DNA of 17,758 bases from Bacteroidota bacterium (GTDB taxonomy: Bacteria; Bacteroidota; Bacteroidia; Chitinophagales; Chitinophagaceae), in NCBI GenBank assembly GCA_023429985.1, contig JAEZCV010000112.1, forward strand, positions 1 through 17,758, written 5' to 3'. Positions 8,018 to 15,376 of this stretch are shown here, piece by piece. Made by a program: the position numbers and the translations under genes. The notes beneath the pieces were generated by a model, which searched no databases, was not told where the DNA came from, and worked only from the letters and a program-made list of their open reading frames with translations. The stretch's first letter is position 1; the number at the start of each line of letters is the position of its first letter.

Positions 8018-8497
8018 ATGAATAAGGCATACCTTCTCCTTGGCAGTAACTTAGGAAACAGGGAAGAATGGCTTGCCAGGGCAGCAAATGGACTGGAAAA
8101 CCTGGGTTCCATTTCCAAACGGTCGTCGGTTTATGAAACAGAACCCTGGGGAAATGCTCACCAGCAGCACTATCTGAACCAGGCTATATTATTATTAACT
8201 GAAATTGATGCTGGCCTCCTAATGCAAAAATTGCTGGAAATTGAAGCTTTGCTGGGAAGAAAAAGAGATGAAAAGTATGGACCACGGACTATTGATATAG
8301 ATATAATCTTTTATAACAGCGAAGTGATTAAAGAAAAAAACCTGGTAGTGCCGCATCCTCAATTTCATAAGAGAAGGTTTGCCCTGGAATGTTTGCATGA
8401 GTTAGCACCCGGCTACCTGCACCCTGTACTGGGAAAAACCGTTACTGAATTATTATACGAACTTGATGATCCTCTTGAGGTGAATAAAATTTATTGA
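8018..8497 (+). CDS. folK: 2-amino-4-hydroxy-6-hydroxymethyldihydropteridine diphosphokinase (HPPK)
   Basis: FolK transfers pyrophosphate from ATP to 6-hydroxymethyl-7,8-dihydropterin, giving the pterin substrate of dihydropteroate synthase in folate synthesis; it acts in the cytoplasm. The 159 residues equal the E. coli length. Visible motifs are the opening strand AYLLLGSNLGNRE, the pterin loop VYETEPWG near residue 40, the ATP/magnesium segment RKRDEKYGPRTIDIDIIFY (R90, D93 and D95 aligning with E. coli R92, D95 and D97) and VPHPQFHKRRF (H113). An in-frame ATG six codons upstream (8000) is an alternative, but the start at 8018 fits the family. The deoxynucleoside kinase gene follows after 35 bases, so the two probably form an operon. 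sppA is divergent, with 55 bases between the starts. Confidence 0.96.
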   Translation: MNKAYLLLGSNLGNREEWLARAANGLENLGSISKRSSVYETEPWGNAHQQHYLNQAILLLTEIDAGLLMQKLLEIEALLGRKRDEKYGPRTIDIDIIFYNSEVIKEKNLVVPHPQFHKRRFALECLHELAPGYLHPVLGKTVTELLYELDDPLEVNKIY

Positions 8498-8532
8498 AGC
8501 TTTAATGAACAGTATTTACATTGCGAGCCTAA

Positions 8533-9168
8533 GTGAAGTATACTTTTATAACTATTGAAGGAAATATAGGTGCGGGTAAAACCACGCTGGCACAACTTCT
8601 TTCGCAGCATTATAATGCAAGGCTGGTGCTGGAACAGTTTGCCGACAATCCTTTTCTTCCCAAATTTTACCAGAATCCGCAGCAATTTGCTTTTCCGCTG
8701 GAACTCTTCTTCATGGCGGAAAGGTTTAAACAATTGAAAGAACTGATTCAGCAAAAAGATCTTTTTCAGTCGCTTACTATTACCGATTACCTGTTTACAA
8801 AATGTTTATTGTTTGCGAGGGTTAATTTATCCGAGGATGAGTTCAGGCTTTACCAGCGCATTTTCGACATCATGTACCAGCAATTGCTGCAACCTGAAAT
8901 CCTGATCTATTTGCATGCTCCGGTAAATAAATTGCAGCAGAACATTAAAAAAAGAAACCGTTCGTACGAGCAGAATATCCCGGATGAATATCTTTTTAAC
9001 ATCCAGGAAACCTATACACATTATATCAGGCAGCATCATATCAAAACACTTTTTGTTGATGCTTCCAATGCCGACTTCTTAGATAACCCTAAACATTTCC
9101 AGGCCATACTAAATGCTTTGGATAAAGATTACCCCGAAGGGCAGCATTTTATCAGTCTGCCTGATTAA
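8533..9168 (+). CDS. Deoxynucleoside kinase (dNK family)
   Basis: A 211-residue cytoplasmic kinase that phosphorylates deoxynucleosides with ATP in the salvage pathway. The P-loop GNIGAGKTT lies at residues 10-18 (K16). E34 follows in LVLEQFADNPFL, a substrate-site region of the family, then ELFFMAERFKQL, and TDYLFTKCLLFA in place of the usual DRS-type motif. The arginine-rich LID segment is KKRNRSYEQ (residues 139-147). Which base it prefers (A, G or pyrimidine) cannot be read from sequence. The start is a GTG: a TAA stop sits immediately before it in frame (TAAGTG), so no upstream start is possible and the protein begins right at the first strand. It lies 35 bases after folK on the same strand. 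Confidence 0.92.
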   Translation: MKYTFITIEGNIGAGKTTLAQLLSQHYNARLVLEQFADNPFLPKFYQNPQQFAFPLELFFMAERFKQLKELIQQKDLFQSLTITDYLFTKCLLFARVNLSEDEFRLYQRIFDIMYQQLLQPEILIYLHAPVNKLQQNIKKRNRSYEQNIPDEYLFNIQETYTHYIRQHHIKTLFVDASNADFLDNPKHFQAILNALDKDYPEGQHFISLPD

Positions 9169-9176
9169 TATGATAG

Positions 9177-9259
9177 TTCTCGCTGATCGCGTCCTGATCT
9201 GCGCAAAGGAATAATTAAAACTTCAACTGTGTGTTTCAATCTGCGCAAATCAGCGGGAA
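9177..9259. repeat. Intergenic inverted repeat with internal 11-bp direct repeat
   Basis: Between the kinase and MFS genes, 11-base arms (TTCTCGCTGAT at 9177-9187; ATCAGCGGGAA at 9249-9259) pair with a single T/G mismatch that is a wobble in RNA. Inside, ATCTGCGCAAA occurs twice, at 9197-9207 and 9239-9249, the second copy running into the right arm. It looks like a degenerate dispersed intergenic repeat rather than a classic terminator, since no T run follows. Confidence 0.55.
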
Positions 9260-9278
9260 ACAAAATTTCCATGTCCCT

Positions 9279-9286
9279 TATCTTTG
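9279..9286 (+). promoter_or_regulatory. -7 element match immediately before the MFS start
   Basis: TATCTTTG is an exact match to TAnnTTTG, ending 4 bases before the ATG at 9291. If it is the true promoter, transcription would start at or next to the start codon, giving a leaderless mRNA. No clear TTTG is found at -33, so a chance match remains possible. Confidence 0.4.
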
Positions 9287-9290
9287 AAAA

Positions 9291-10529
9291 ATGCAGTTCC
9301 GGCGGGCCAGCTTAGCTCCTCTTAATCATCGTGAGTTCCGTTTATTTATTTTAGTGCGGTTTTTTTATGTGATGGCCCTCCGCATGGTTGCCACTGTTGT
9401 TGCCTACCAGCTGTTCCAGCTTACCAAAAGTTCATTTGCAATTGGAATTGTAGGTTTATCGGAATTCATTCCGGTATTCACACTCGCCTTGTATGCCGGG
9501 CATAAAATTGATCGCTCCGATAAAAGAACCCTGCTATTAAAAGGTATTCTAGCCTACTCACTTTGTGTAGTGGCTTTAATAATTGTAACAAGCGAATGGG
9601 CTATGCAACAAATTCCTTCCGGCACGCTTCCGGCTTTCTTTTATGCCATCATTTTTATTTCCGGAATCATCCGTGCATTTGCAGGTCCAACATCTTCGGC
9701 CTTGATATCGCAGGTGGTGCCAAGAAATGTTTTGCATTTTGCTGCAAGTTTAAGTTCATCTACATTTTTATTTGCTTCTATTATGGGACATGCATCAGCA
9801 GGATTTTTAATAGCGTGGTTAGGCGTAAATGGAACGTTTTACCTAGTGCTCGGGTATGTTTTAATAGCCGCCGTGTTTTTAAGTTTTGTGGAAAGAAAAC
9901 CCATTTTGCATAACGACCTAACCATTAAGGCATGGGAAAGTGTGAAGCAGGGATTGCGATTTGTTTTCCGTCATAAAGTTCTACTGGGAGCCATTTCTGT
10001 GGATCTTTTTGCAGTATTGTTTGGAGGAGCTGTTGCCATGATTCCCGAATTTGCCGATCGTATTTTGAATGTTGGTCCCATTGGTTTTGGATGGCTGAAT
10101 GCGGCCATTGATATTGGCGCCATTACAACCATCATCATTATCACTTTAAATCCATTAAAGAAAAACCAGGGCAGGATCATGCTGAGTGTTGTAGGAGGAT
10201 TTGGTTTATGCATCATTGCATTTGGACTTTCCTCTTTATACTGGCTGTCTTTTGTTGCGCTGGTTGTTGCCGGAATGCTGGATGGAATAAGTGTGGTGGT
10301 AAGAAGTACAATTTTACAGTTAACCACACCCGATGAAATGCGTGGAAGAGTAAGTTCGGTGAATACCATGTTCGTTAATTCATCCAATGAACTCGGCCAG
10401 TTTGAAAGTGGTTTTGTAGCCAAAGCCATGGGTGCTGTGCCTTCCGTGATCTTTGGTGGATTTATGACTTTGATTGTAGCTATTATTGCCTGGTTTAAAG
10501 CGCCTGGGTTGCGGAAGTTTGAATATTAA
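9291..10529 (+). CDS. Major facilitator superfamily transporter, exporter-like
   Basis: The 412-residue protein has about twelve hydrophobic segments in two halves, with a longer cytoplasmic loop near residues 200-225 (VERKPILHNDLTIKAWESVKQ), as in MFS carriers. The loop after the second helix carries the MFS signature A: YAGHKIDRSDKRTLL with G70, D74 and R75. The sequence TPDEMRGRVSSVNTMFVNSSNELGQFESG near residue 345 is typical of the EntS/multidrug-efflux-like branch, which exports small molecules by proton antiport. The substrate cannot be told. The first ATG leaves a short cytoplasmic tail before helix one; the next methionines fall inside helix one, so this start is needed even though the promoter-like TATCTTTG is only 4 bases away. 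Repeat-bearing gaps lie on both sides, so it may be transcribed alone. Confidence 0.9.
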   Translation: MQFRRASLAPLNHREFRLFILVRFFYVMALRMVATVVAYQLFQLTKSSFAIGIVGLSEFIPVFTLALYAGHKIDRSDKRTLLLKGILAYSLCVVALIIVTSEWAMQQIPSGTLPAFFYAIIFISGIIRAFAGPTSSALISQVVPRNVLHFAASLSSSTFLFASIMGHASAGFLIAWLGVNGTFYLVLGYVLIAAVFLSFVERKPILHNDLTIKAWESVKQGLRFVFRHKVLLGAISVDLFAVLFGGAVAMIPEFADRILNVGPIGFGWLNAAIDIGAITTIIIITLNPLKKNQGRIMLSVVGGFGLCIIAFGLSSLYWLSFVALVVAGMLDGISVVVRSTILQLTTPDEMRGRVSSVNTMFVNSSNELGQFESGFVAKAMGAVPSVIFGGFMTLIVAIIAWFKAPGLRKFEY

Positions 10530-10530
10530 G

Positions 10531-10650
10531 GTTGCTTCGCAACGGAAAGGCAAACGCAAAGAACGCAAAACAGGCGCAGAGAACGCTAAGTAATTTAATC
10601 AATACTTGCGCCCATTACGCTAAACTGAACTTCATAGCGTTTGCCTTTTC
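10531..10650. repeat. Intergenic repeat region: small hairpin plus 12-bp inverted repeat and GCAAAG-type units
   Basis: Two bases after the MFS stop lies a perfect short hairpin (GTTGC-TTC-GCAAC, 10531-10543). It is followed by AAAGGCAAACGC (10546-10557), whose exact reverse complement is at 10637-10648, 79 bases away. Between the arms are loosely repeated units such as AACGCAAAGAACGC, GGCGCAGAGAACGC and TTGCGCCCATTACGC. Degenerate intergenic units of this style are common in Bacteroidota genomes. No T run marks it as a standard terminator. The long open frame crossing it (from 10532) does not look coding. Confidence 0.55.
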
Positions 10651-10684
10651 AAAATTCCCTAACTTTCAATTTCAACCCTTCTAT

Positions 10685-11578
10685 ATGAAACGCAGAGATT
10701 TTATTCGCAACACTGTTATTGCAGGAACAGGAATATTGTTAAGTGCCGATGCACTGGCTTCCCTATTAAATTTAAATCCCAACAATATAAAAATGCTCAG
10801 GAAAAATGTGGGCATATTTACCGAACGTGGTGGCACCATTGGTTTTATACAATCATCAACAGGATTTTCAGTGATCGATTCACAATTCCCGGATACATCA
10901 CAACATTTAATAGATCAGTTAAAATCACGGGCTACGTTGCCTTTTAAATACTTGTTGAACACACATCATCACGGCGACCATACCGGAGGCAACATTAGTT
11001 TTAAAGGCCTCGTTGAAAATGTTATCGGGCATAAGAACTGCCTGGAAAATCATAAACGCACAGCCGAAAAAGCAAATAGTACAGAAAAACAATTATTTGC
11101 TGATATTGTTTTTGATGATGACTTGAAATTAAAACTGGACGACGAAAAAATAAAAGCATATTATTTCGGCGCCGGACATACCAATGGCGATGCCATTTAT
11201 CATTTTGAAGATGCCAACATCATGCATGTAGGTGATTTGATGTTCAACAAAAGACATCCTTTTGTGGACAGAAGCGCAGGTGCCAATATGAAAAACTGGA
11301 CCAAGGTGCTTGATAGCATTTACAAAAAAGCAGATAGCGATACCATCATCATCTTTGGTCATTCAAGAATTCCGGGTGAAGAAACCGGCAACCGCGAAGA
11401 CCTGATGAAATTCAAAGACTATTTGGAAAAAGTGCTTGCCTTTGCCGAAACATCTGTGAAAAAGGGATTGAGCAAGGAAGAATTTATTAAGAACACTTCT
11501 ATCCCCGGCGTAACCGAATGGAGCGGACAGGGAATTGAAAGACCGTTGACGGCGGCGTATGAGGAGGTATCAGGATAG
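10685..11578 (+). CDS. Tat-exported metallo-beta-lactamase-fold hydrolase
   Basis: The 297-residue protein opens with a twin-arginine signal (MKRRDFIRNTVIAGTGILLS, then ADALA), suggesting folded export to the periplasm. The metallo-beta-lactamase fold is shown by the metal ligands in order: H94, H96, D98 and H99 in NTHHHGDHTGG, H165 in FGAGHTNGD, D184 in HVGDLMF, and H226 in IFGHSRIP. This is a complete di-zinc set, so the enzyme is probably active. The family includes beta-lactamases, lactonases and phosphodiesterases; the substrate is unknown and resistance should not be assumed. The open frame extends 51 codons upstream across a repeat region; ATG 10685 starts the Tat signal and is right. 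A near match to the -7 element (TAACTTTC, 10660-10667) lies upstream. The final codons merge into the tandem AGGATTA repeat. Confidence 0.9.
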   Translation: MKRRDFIRNTVIAGTGILLSADALASLLNLNPNNIKMLRKNVGIFTERGGTIGFIQSSTGFSVIDSQFPDTSQHLIDQLKSRATLPFKYLLNTHHHGDHTGGNISFKGLVENVIGHKNCLENHKRTAEKANSTEKQLFADIVFDDDLKLKLDDEKIKAYYFGAGHTNGDAIYHFEDANIMHVGDLMFNKRHPFVDRSAGANMKNWTKVLDSIYKKADSDTIIIFGHSRIPGEETGNREDLMKFKDYLEKVLAFAETSVKKGLSKEEFIKNTSIPGVTEWSGQGIERPLTAAYEEVSG

Positions 11579-11604
11579 GCAGGATTATAGGATTGGCAGG
11601 ATTA
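11571..11604. repeat. Short tandem AGGATTA-type repeat at the hydrolase 3' end
   Basis: GGCAGGATTA occurs exactly twice 17 bases apart (11578-11587 and 11595-11604), with further AGGATA and AGGATT copies at 11572 and 11588. The unit begins inside the hydrolase stop region (stop 11576-11578). It resembles the degenerate AGGATT repeats seen between genes in Bacteroidota. The remaining gap to the convergent gene end at 11663 shows no clear terminator. Confidence 0.5.
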
Positions 11605-11662
11605 GCCTTTATTCCATGGGTGATTTTTACGTACTGATTAGGCAGATTTCAAATTGCCCAAA

Positions 11663-12145
11663 TTATCTAATTCCTACAAGTTTTTCCAACACCAAAAAAG
11701 TTGCGGGGCAAAAACTCGCGTTCTTTAGGGTAAGTGCTTTTCTTTTTATAATTACATCTTCATCGGTATAAGGAAAACGTGCGCAGTCGGAAGGACGCAC
11801 ATCATAAACCGAGCATTTATTATCTGTTCCAAGAAATGGACAGGGAGATGACTTCACCACGAAATCGCCATCTTCATCCACCCTTAAATAATTATCAATG
11901 AAAACACTTTCTTTTTGTCCCAGGAACTTACTGATCCTTTTTATGTCGGGCGTTTTAAAGCGGGGAGAATAATTTTTACAACAGGCCGCACAATCCAGGC
12001 AATTCACATTTTGAAAAACTTCATTATGTACTGAGGGAAGCTGCTTTAAAACCTTGTTCTTATCGGCACGGTCAAGAAAAGCCCTGAACTGCTTTTGCTT
12101 TTCACGACTTCTTTTTTCCCAGTTATGTAAGGGGGAGGCAGGCAT
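11663..12145 (-). CDS. YkgJ-family cysteine cluster protein (CxxCxxCC domain)
   Basis: The 160-residue protein carries the metal-chelating CxxCxxCC motif as NCLDCAACC (C49, C52, C55 and C56), followed by other conserved cysteines: SSPCPFL (C102), KCSVYDVRPSDCARFPY (C111, C121) and FCPATF (C146). This is the pattern of UPF0153/YkgJ proteins, thought to bind zinc or an iron-sulfur cluster; the biochemical role of most members is not established. The protein has no signal peptide and should be cytoplasmic. The frame opens at a TTG two codons earlier, but ATG 12145 is the likely start. A -7-like TTCCTTTG ends only 3 bases before that ATG. The gene is divergent from gcvP and convergent with the hydrolase gene. 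No functional link to the glycine cleavage system is apparent. Confidence 0.88.
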   Translation of the reverse strand: MPASPLHNWEKRSREKQKQFRAFLDRADKNKVLKQLPSVHNEVFQNVNCLDCAACCKNYSPRFKTPDIKRISKFLGQKESVFIDNYLRVDEDGDFVVKSSPCPFLGTDNKCSVYDVRPSDCARFPYTDEDVIIKRKALTLKNASFCPATFLVLEKLVGIR

Positions 12146-12162
12146 GCGCAAAGGAACGAAAT

Positions 12163-12208
12163 GCCGGCGAGGAAGGCAAAAACCCTAAGTTAAAGTTCCT
12201 TCCCCGGC
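12163..12208. repeat. Imperfect inverted repeat in the YkgJ/gcvP divergent gap
   Basis: GCCGG (12163-12167), a 3-base bulge and GGAAGG (12171-12176) pair with CCTTCC (12198-12203) and CCGGC (12204-12208) across a 21-base loop. It lies between the two divergent starts, upstream of the gcvP -7 element, and could be an operator or cruciform; no T run follows in either direction that would make it a terminator. Confidence 0.4.
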
Positions 12209-12246
12209 AAGCTTTTGCACATTCAGTATTTGATTGCCATTCTACC

Positions 12247-12254
12247 TACCTTTG
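12247..12254 (+). promoter_or_regulatory. Bacteroidota -7 element for gcvP
   Basis: TACCTTTG matches TAnnTTTG exactly and ends 20 bases before the gcvP ATG at 12275. TTTG copies upstream (12214-12217 and 12229-12232) are not at the ideal 19-21 base spacing. Its position inside the longer open frame supports the start at 12275. Confidence 0.55.
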
Positions 12255-12274
12255 CGGCCTTTAAGGATATATTT

Positions 12275-15160
12275 ATGAGCCTTTTCGAAAACCAGACAAA
12301 AGAATTCCAGCGCCGCCACCTCGGCCCTGATGAGAACCAGACAAAAGAAATGCTCGCCGCAATAGGTGTGGCTTCATTGGAAGACCTGGTAGATCAAACC
12401 GTTCCGCCTTCCATCAAAATGAAACATAAGCTTGATATTCCGGCCGCCATGAGCGAATCGGAATACCTGGAGCATATCAAGGAAGTTTCATTAAAAAATA
12501 AAGTATTTAAATCCTATATCGGGCAGGGTTATTACGATACGCATACCCCCAGCGTTATACTTCGCAATGTTTTTGAAAACCCGGCATGGTATACACAGTA
12601 TACACCTTACCAGGCTGAGATCTCGCAGGGAAGACTGGAAAGCCTGCTGAATTTTCAAACCGTGGTGAGTGAACTTACCGGACTTCCTCTTGCCAATGCT
12701 TCGCTTTTAGATGAAGCTACGGCAGCCGCGGAAGCCATGACCATGTTCTTCAACCAGCTTAATAAAGACATTGATCATATTTCAAGGCCCAAATTTTTTG
12801 TTGATAACGAGATCTTCCCTCAAACAAAAGATGTGGTATTGACCAGGGCAAATCCTGTGGGTATCGAGGTTGTGTTTGGCGATTACAAAACTACGGCTGT
12901 TGATGAAAGTTATTTTGGTGCCCTGGTTCAATATCCTAATAACAAAGGTTCGGTTGAAGATTACCGGAGTTTTATTGAGCTGGTTCACAATAAAGGTGGC
13001 TATGTTGCCATGGCTACCGACCTTCTTGCCCTAACCTTATTAACGCCTCCCGGAGAACTGGGTGCCGATGTTGCTGTAGGTTCAGCACAACGTTTTGGTG
13101 TTCCATTAGGCTATGGTGGTCCGCACGCTGCTTTCTTTTCGGCAAAAGATGAATTTAAAAGAACCATTCCCGGAAGGATCATAGGAGTAAGCATTGATGC
13201 ACAGGGCAACCGCGCATTACGCATGGCCCTGCAAACAAGAGAACAGCACATTAAACGTGAAAAAGCAACTTCGAATATTTGTACCGCCCAGGCATTGCTT
13301 GCAAACATGGCAGCTATGTATGCGGTATTCCATGGGCCGGAAGGATTGAAAAATATTGCAAAGAGAATTTCTGTATTAACACATGCACTGGCGCAGGAAC
13401 TTACTGCCAAAGGATTTGAACTGGTAAGCAATCATTATTTTGATACCATTGTTTTCAGTGCTGCCGATATTCAATCCATTAAGAAAAGATCAGAAGAAAA
13501 AAAGATCAACTTCAGGTATTTCGATAATGATCTTGTGGGAATTTCTCTCGATGAAACCACTACCTGGTCGAATGTGCTTGATATCTTGATGATCATTGAT
13601 AATAAACAGGATTCTTCTGCAGAAAGTTTTTCTGTTGATGAGCACCAGACTTTGGATAATATTCCAACTTCTCTTACCAGGACATCTGAATTTCTTACCC
13701 ATCCCGTTTTCAATACCCATCACAGCGAAACACTGATGATGCGTTATATAAGAACTTTGGAAAGCAAAGATTTTTCTCTGGTACATGGAATGATTCCTCT
13801 GGGAAGTTGTACCATGAAACTAAATGCAGCCAGTGAAATGATGCCACTCAGCTGGTCGCACTGGGCCAAGATCCATCCTTTTGCACCCGCAACACAGGTA
13901 GAAGGGTATTCCTTTATTGTAAAAGAATTCAGCCGTTATTTATGCGAGATCACTGCCTTTGATGCCTGCAGTCTGCAGCCTAACAGTGGTGCACAGGGGG
14001 AATATGCAGGACTGCTTACCATTAAAGCTTACCACGAAGCCAATGGCGAAGGACACAGGAATGTGATGCTCATTCCCATATCAGCACACGGCACCAATCC
14101 TGCTTCGGCAGTAATGTGCGGAATGAAAGTGGTTGTAGTAAAAGCGCTCGAAAACGGGTATATCGATGTTGAAGACCTGAAAGCAAAAGCAACGCAGCAT
14201 GCAGCCAATCTTTCGGGAATCATGATCACTTATCCATCCACCTATGGTGTGTATGAAGAAACAGTGAAAGGGATCACTGAAATTGTTCACAGTCATGGCG
14301 GACAGGTTTACATGGATGGTGCTAATATGAATGCACAGGTAGGCATTACTGCACCAGGATTAATTGGAGCGGATGTTTGTCATTTGAATTTGCATAAAAC
14401 ATTTGCTATCCCTCATGGAGGTGGTGGCCCCGGTATGGGACCTATATGCGTGAAGCAACACCTTGCCAAACATTTACCCGGTCATGCAGTAATACCCCAG
14501 GATGGAAATGCTTCCGGCGCCGTATCGGCTGCACCTTATGGCTCTGCATCAATTCTACTGATCTCTTATGGATACGTGAGAATGCTGGGCGCAGATGGTT
14601 TGCGCATGGCAACTGAATATGCCATACTGAATGCAAACTATATGCTGGCACGACTGAAAGATAAATTCGATATTCTTTATACCAACCATCATGGTGCTTG
14701 TGCACACGAATTTATCGTTGACTTGCGTCCATTTAAAAAATCGGCAGAAATTGAAGCTGTAGATGTTGCAAAACGATTAATGGACTATGGTTTTCATGCA
14801 CCCACAATGTCGTTCCCTGTTCCCGGAACAATTATGATTGAACCTACGGAAAGTGAAGACAAGGCTGAACTTGACAGGTTTTGTGATTCTTTGCTGAGCA
14901 TCAAGAATGAAATTGTAATGGTGGAAGAAAATAAACTTGACAGGAAAGACAATCCTTTAAAGAATGCGCCACACACCATGCATAGTGTATGCTCAGATGA
15001 ATGGAAGAAACCATATTCAAGAGAAATGGCTGCTTTCCCAATGGAAATTATTAAAAGCAATAAATTCTGGCCTGCTGTATCCAGGGTTAATGATACTTAT
15101 GGCGACAGAAACCTTATATGCGTTTGCCTGCCTACAGAAATGTATGCAACTGAAGCCTGA
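12275..15160 (+). CDS. gcvP: Glycine dehydrogenase (aminomethyl-transferring), P-protein of the glycine cleavage system
   Basis: GcvP decarboxylates glycine with pyridoxal phosphate and passes the aminomethyl group to the lipoyl arm of GcvH, feeding one-carbon units to tetrahydrofolate through GcvT. At 961 residues it is the single-chain form, nearly equal to E. coli GcvP (957). The N-terminus shows the usual [22 protein letters not shown] start; the first half has [13 protein letters not shown] and [12 protein letters not shown], the second half [26 protein letters not shown] and the PLP-lysine motif [20 protein letters not shown] with K708, the same number as in E. coli. The ATG at 12275 is chosen over a TTG at 12215 because of family alignment and the promoter at 12247. 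gcvT and gcvH are not adjacent. A strong terminator follows at 15179. The codons for NQTKE occur twice (15-bp direct repeat) near the start. Confidence 0.98.
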   Translation: MSLFENQTKEFQRRHLGPDENQTKEMLAAIGVASLEDLVDQTVPPSIKMKHKLDIPAAMSESEYLEHIKEVSLKNKVFKSYIGQGYYDTHTPSVILRNVFENPAWYTQYTPYQAEISQGRLESLLNFQTVVSELTGLPLANASLLDEATAAAEAMTMFFNQLNKDIDHISRPKFFVDNEIFPQTKDVVLTRANPVGIEVVFGDYKTTAVDESYFGALVQYPNNKGSVEDYRSFIELVHNKGGYVAMATDLLALTLLTPPGELGADVAVGSAQRFGVPLGYGGPHAAFFSAKDEFKRTIPGRIIGVSIDAQGNRALRMALQTREQHIKREKATSNICTAQALLANMAAMYAVFHGPEGLKNIAKRISVLTHALAQELTAKGFELVSNHYFDTIVFSAADIQSIKKRSEEKKINFRYFDNDLVGISLDETTTWSNVLDILMIIDNKQDSSAESFSVDEHQTLDNIPTSLTRTSEFLTHPVFNTHHSETLMMRYIRTLESKDFSLVHGMIPLGSCTMKLNAASEMMPLSWSHWAKIHPFAPATQVEGYSFIVKEFSRYLCEITAFDACSLQPNSGAQGEYAGLLTIKAYHEANGEGHRNVMLIPISAHGTNPASAVMCGMKVVVVKALENGYIDVEDLKAKATQHAANLSGIMITYPSTYGVYEETVKGITEIVHSHGGQVYMDGANMNAQVGITAPGLIGADVCHLNLHKTFAIPHGGGGPGMGPICVKQHLAKHLPGHAVIPQDGNASGAVSAAPYGSASILLISYGYVRMLGADGLRMATEYAILNANYMLARLKDKFDILYTNHHGACAHEFIVDLRPFKKSAEIEAVDVAKRLMDYGFHAPTMSFPVPGTIMIEPTESEDKAELDRFCDSLLSIKNEIVMVEENKLDRKDNPLKNAPHTMHSVCSDEWKKPYSREMAAFPMEIIKSNKFWPAVSRVNDTYGDRNLICVCLPTEMYATEA

Positions 15161-15178
15161 TAATGAATTATACTTAGT

Positions 15179-15206
15179 AAAAACCCCTTCAACCGAAGGG
15201 GTTTTT
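15179..15206 (+). terminator. Rho-independent terminator after gcvP
   Basis: A perfect 12-bp stem (AAAAACCCCTTC at 15179-15190 with GAAGGGGTTTTT at 15195-15206) closes a 4-base AACC loop, starting 18 bases after the gcvP stop. The T run is part of the right arm and continues as CATTTT. It isolates gcvP from the histidine kinase gene. Confidence 0.92.
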
Positions 15207-15321
15207 CATTTTAAGTCATTAGTAAACTTTCCCATGTTTTTTTGATTCTATATATTAACCAATAAGATCCTAAACCCTTACCCATGGCAGATTTACATTA
15301 TACAAAATATTTTAACAGGGC

Positions 15322-15353
15322 TTTGATATCTGGATTTTAAAACATTATATTGG
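15322..15353 (+). promoter_or_regulatory. Candidate promoter of the histidine kinase gene
   Basis: TTTG at 15322-15325 (-33-like) is separated by 20 bases from TATATTGG at 15346-15353, which differs from TAnnTTTG in one position. The spacing fits the Bacteroidota consensus, and the element ends 23 bases before the ATG at 15377. The rest of the 216-base gap after gcvP holds the terminator and no reading frame I can support. Confidence 0.5.
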
Positions 15354-15376
15354 TAGTCCTAACCTAAACCCCAACT

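Noticed and set aside
7963..8118. 52-codon N-terminal extension of SppA
   Set aside because: The extension overlaps the folK start region and precedes the membrane anchor without family similarity; the promoter-like element at 7981-7988 would also lie inside it.
10532..10684. 51-codon N-terminal extension of the metallo-hydrolase
   Set aside because: It runs through the intergenic repeats, and it would place the Tat signal in mid-protein.
12146..12274. Glycine riboswitch ahead of gcvP
   Set aside because: The -7 element at 12247-12254 leaves only about 15 bases of leader, and no glycine aptamer-like core is visible.
15207..15376. Possible small RNA or tRNA gene in the gap before the histidine kinase
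   Set aside because: AT-rich with no cloverleaf arms, CCA end or stable stem; only the terminator tail and a promoter candidate are present.
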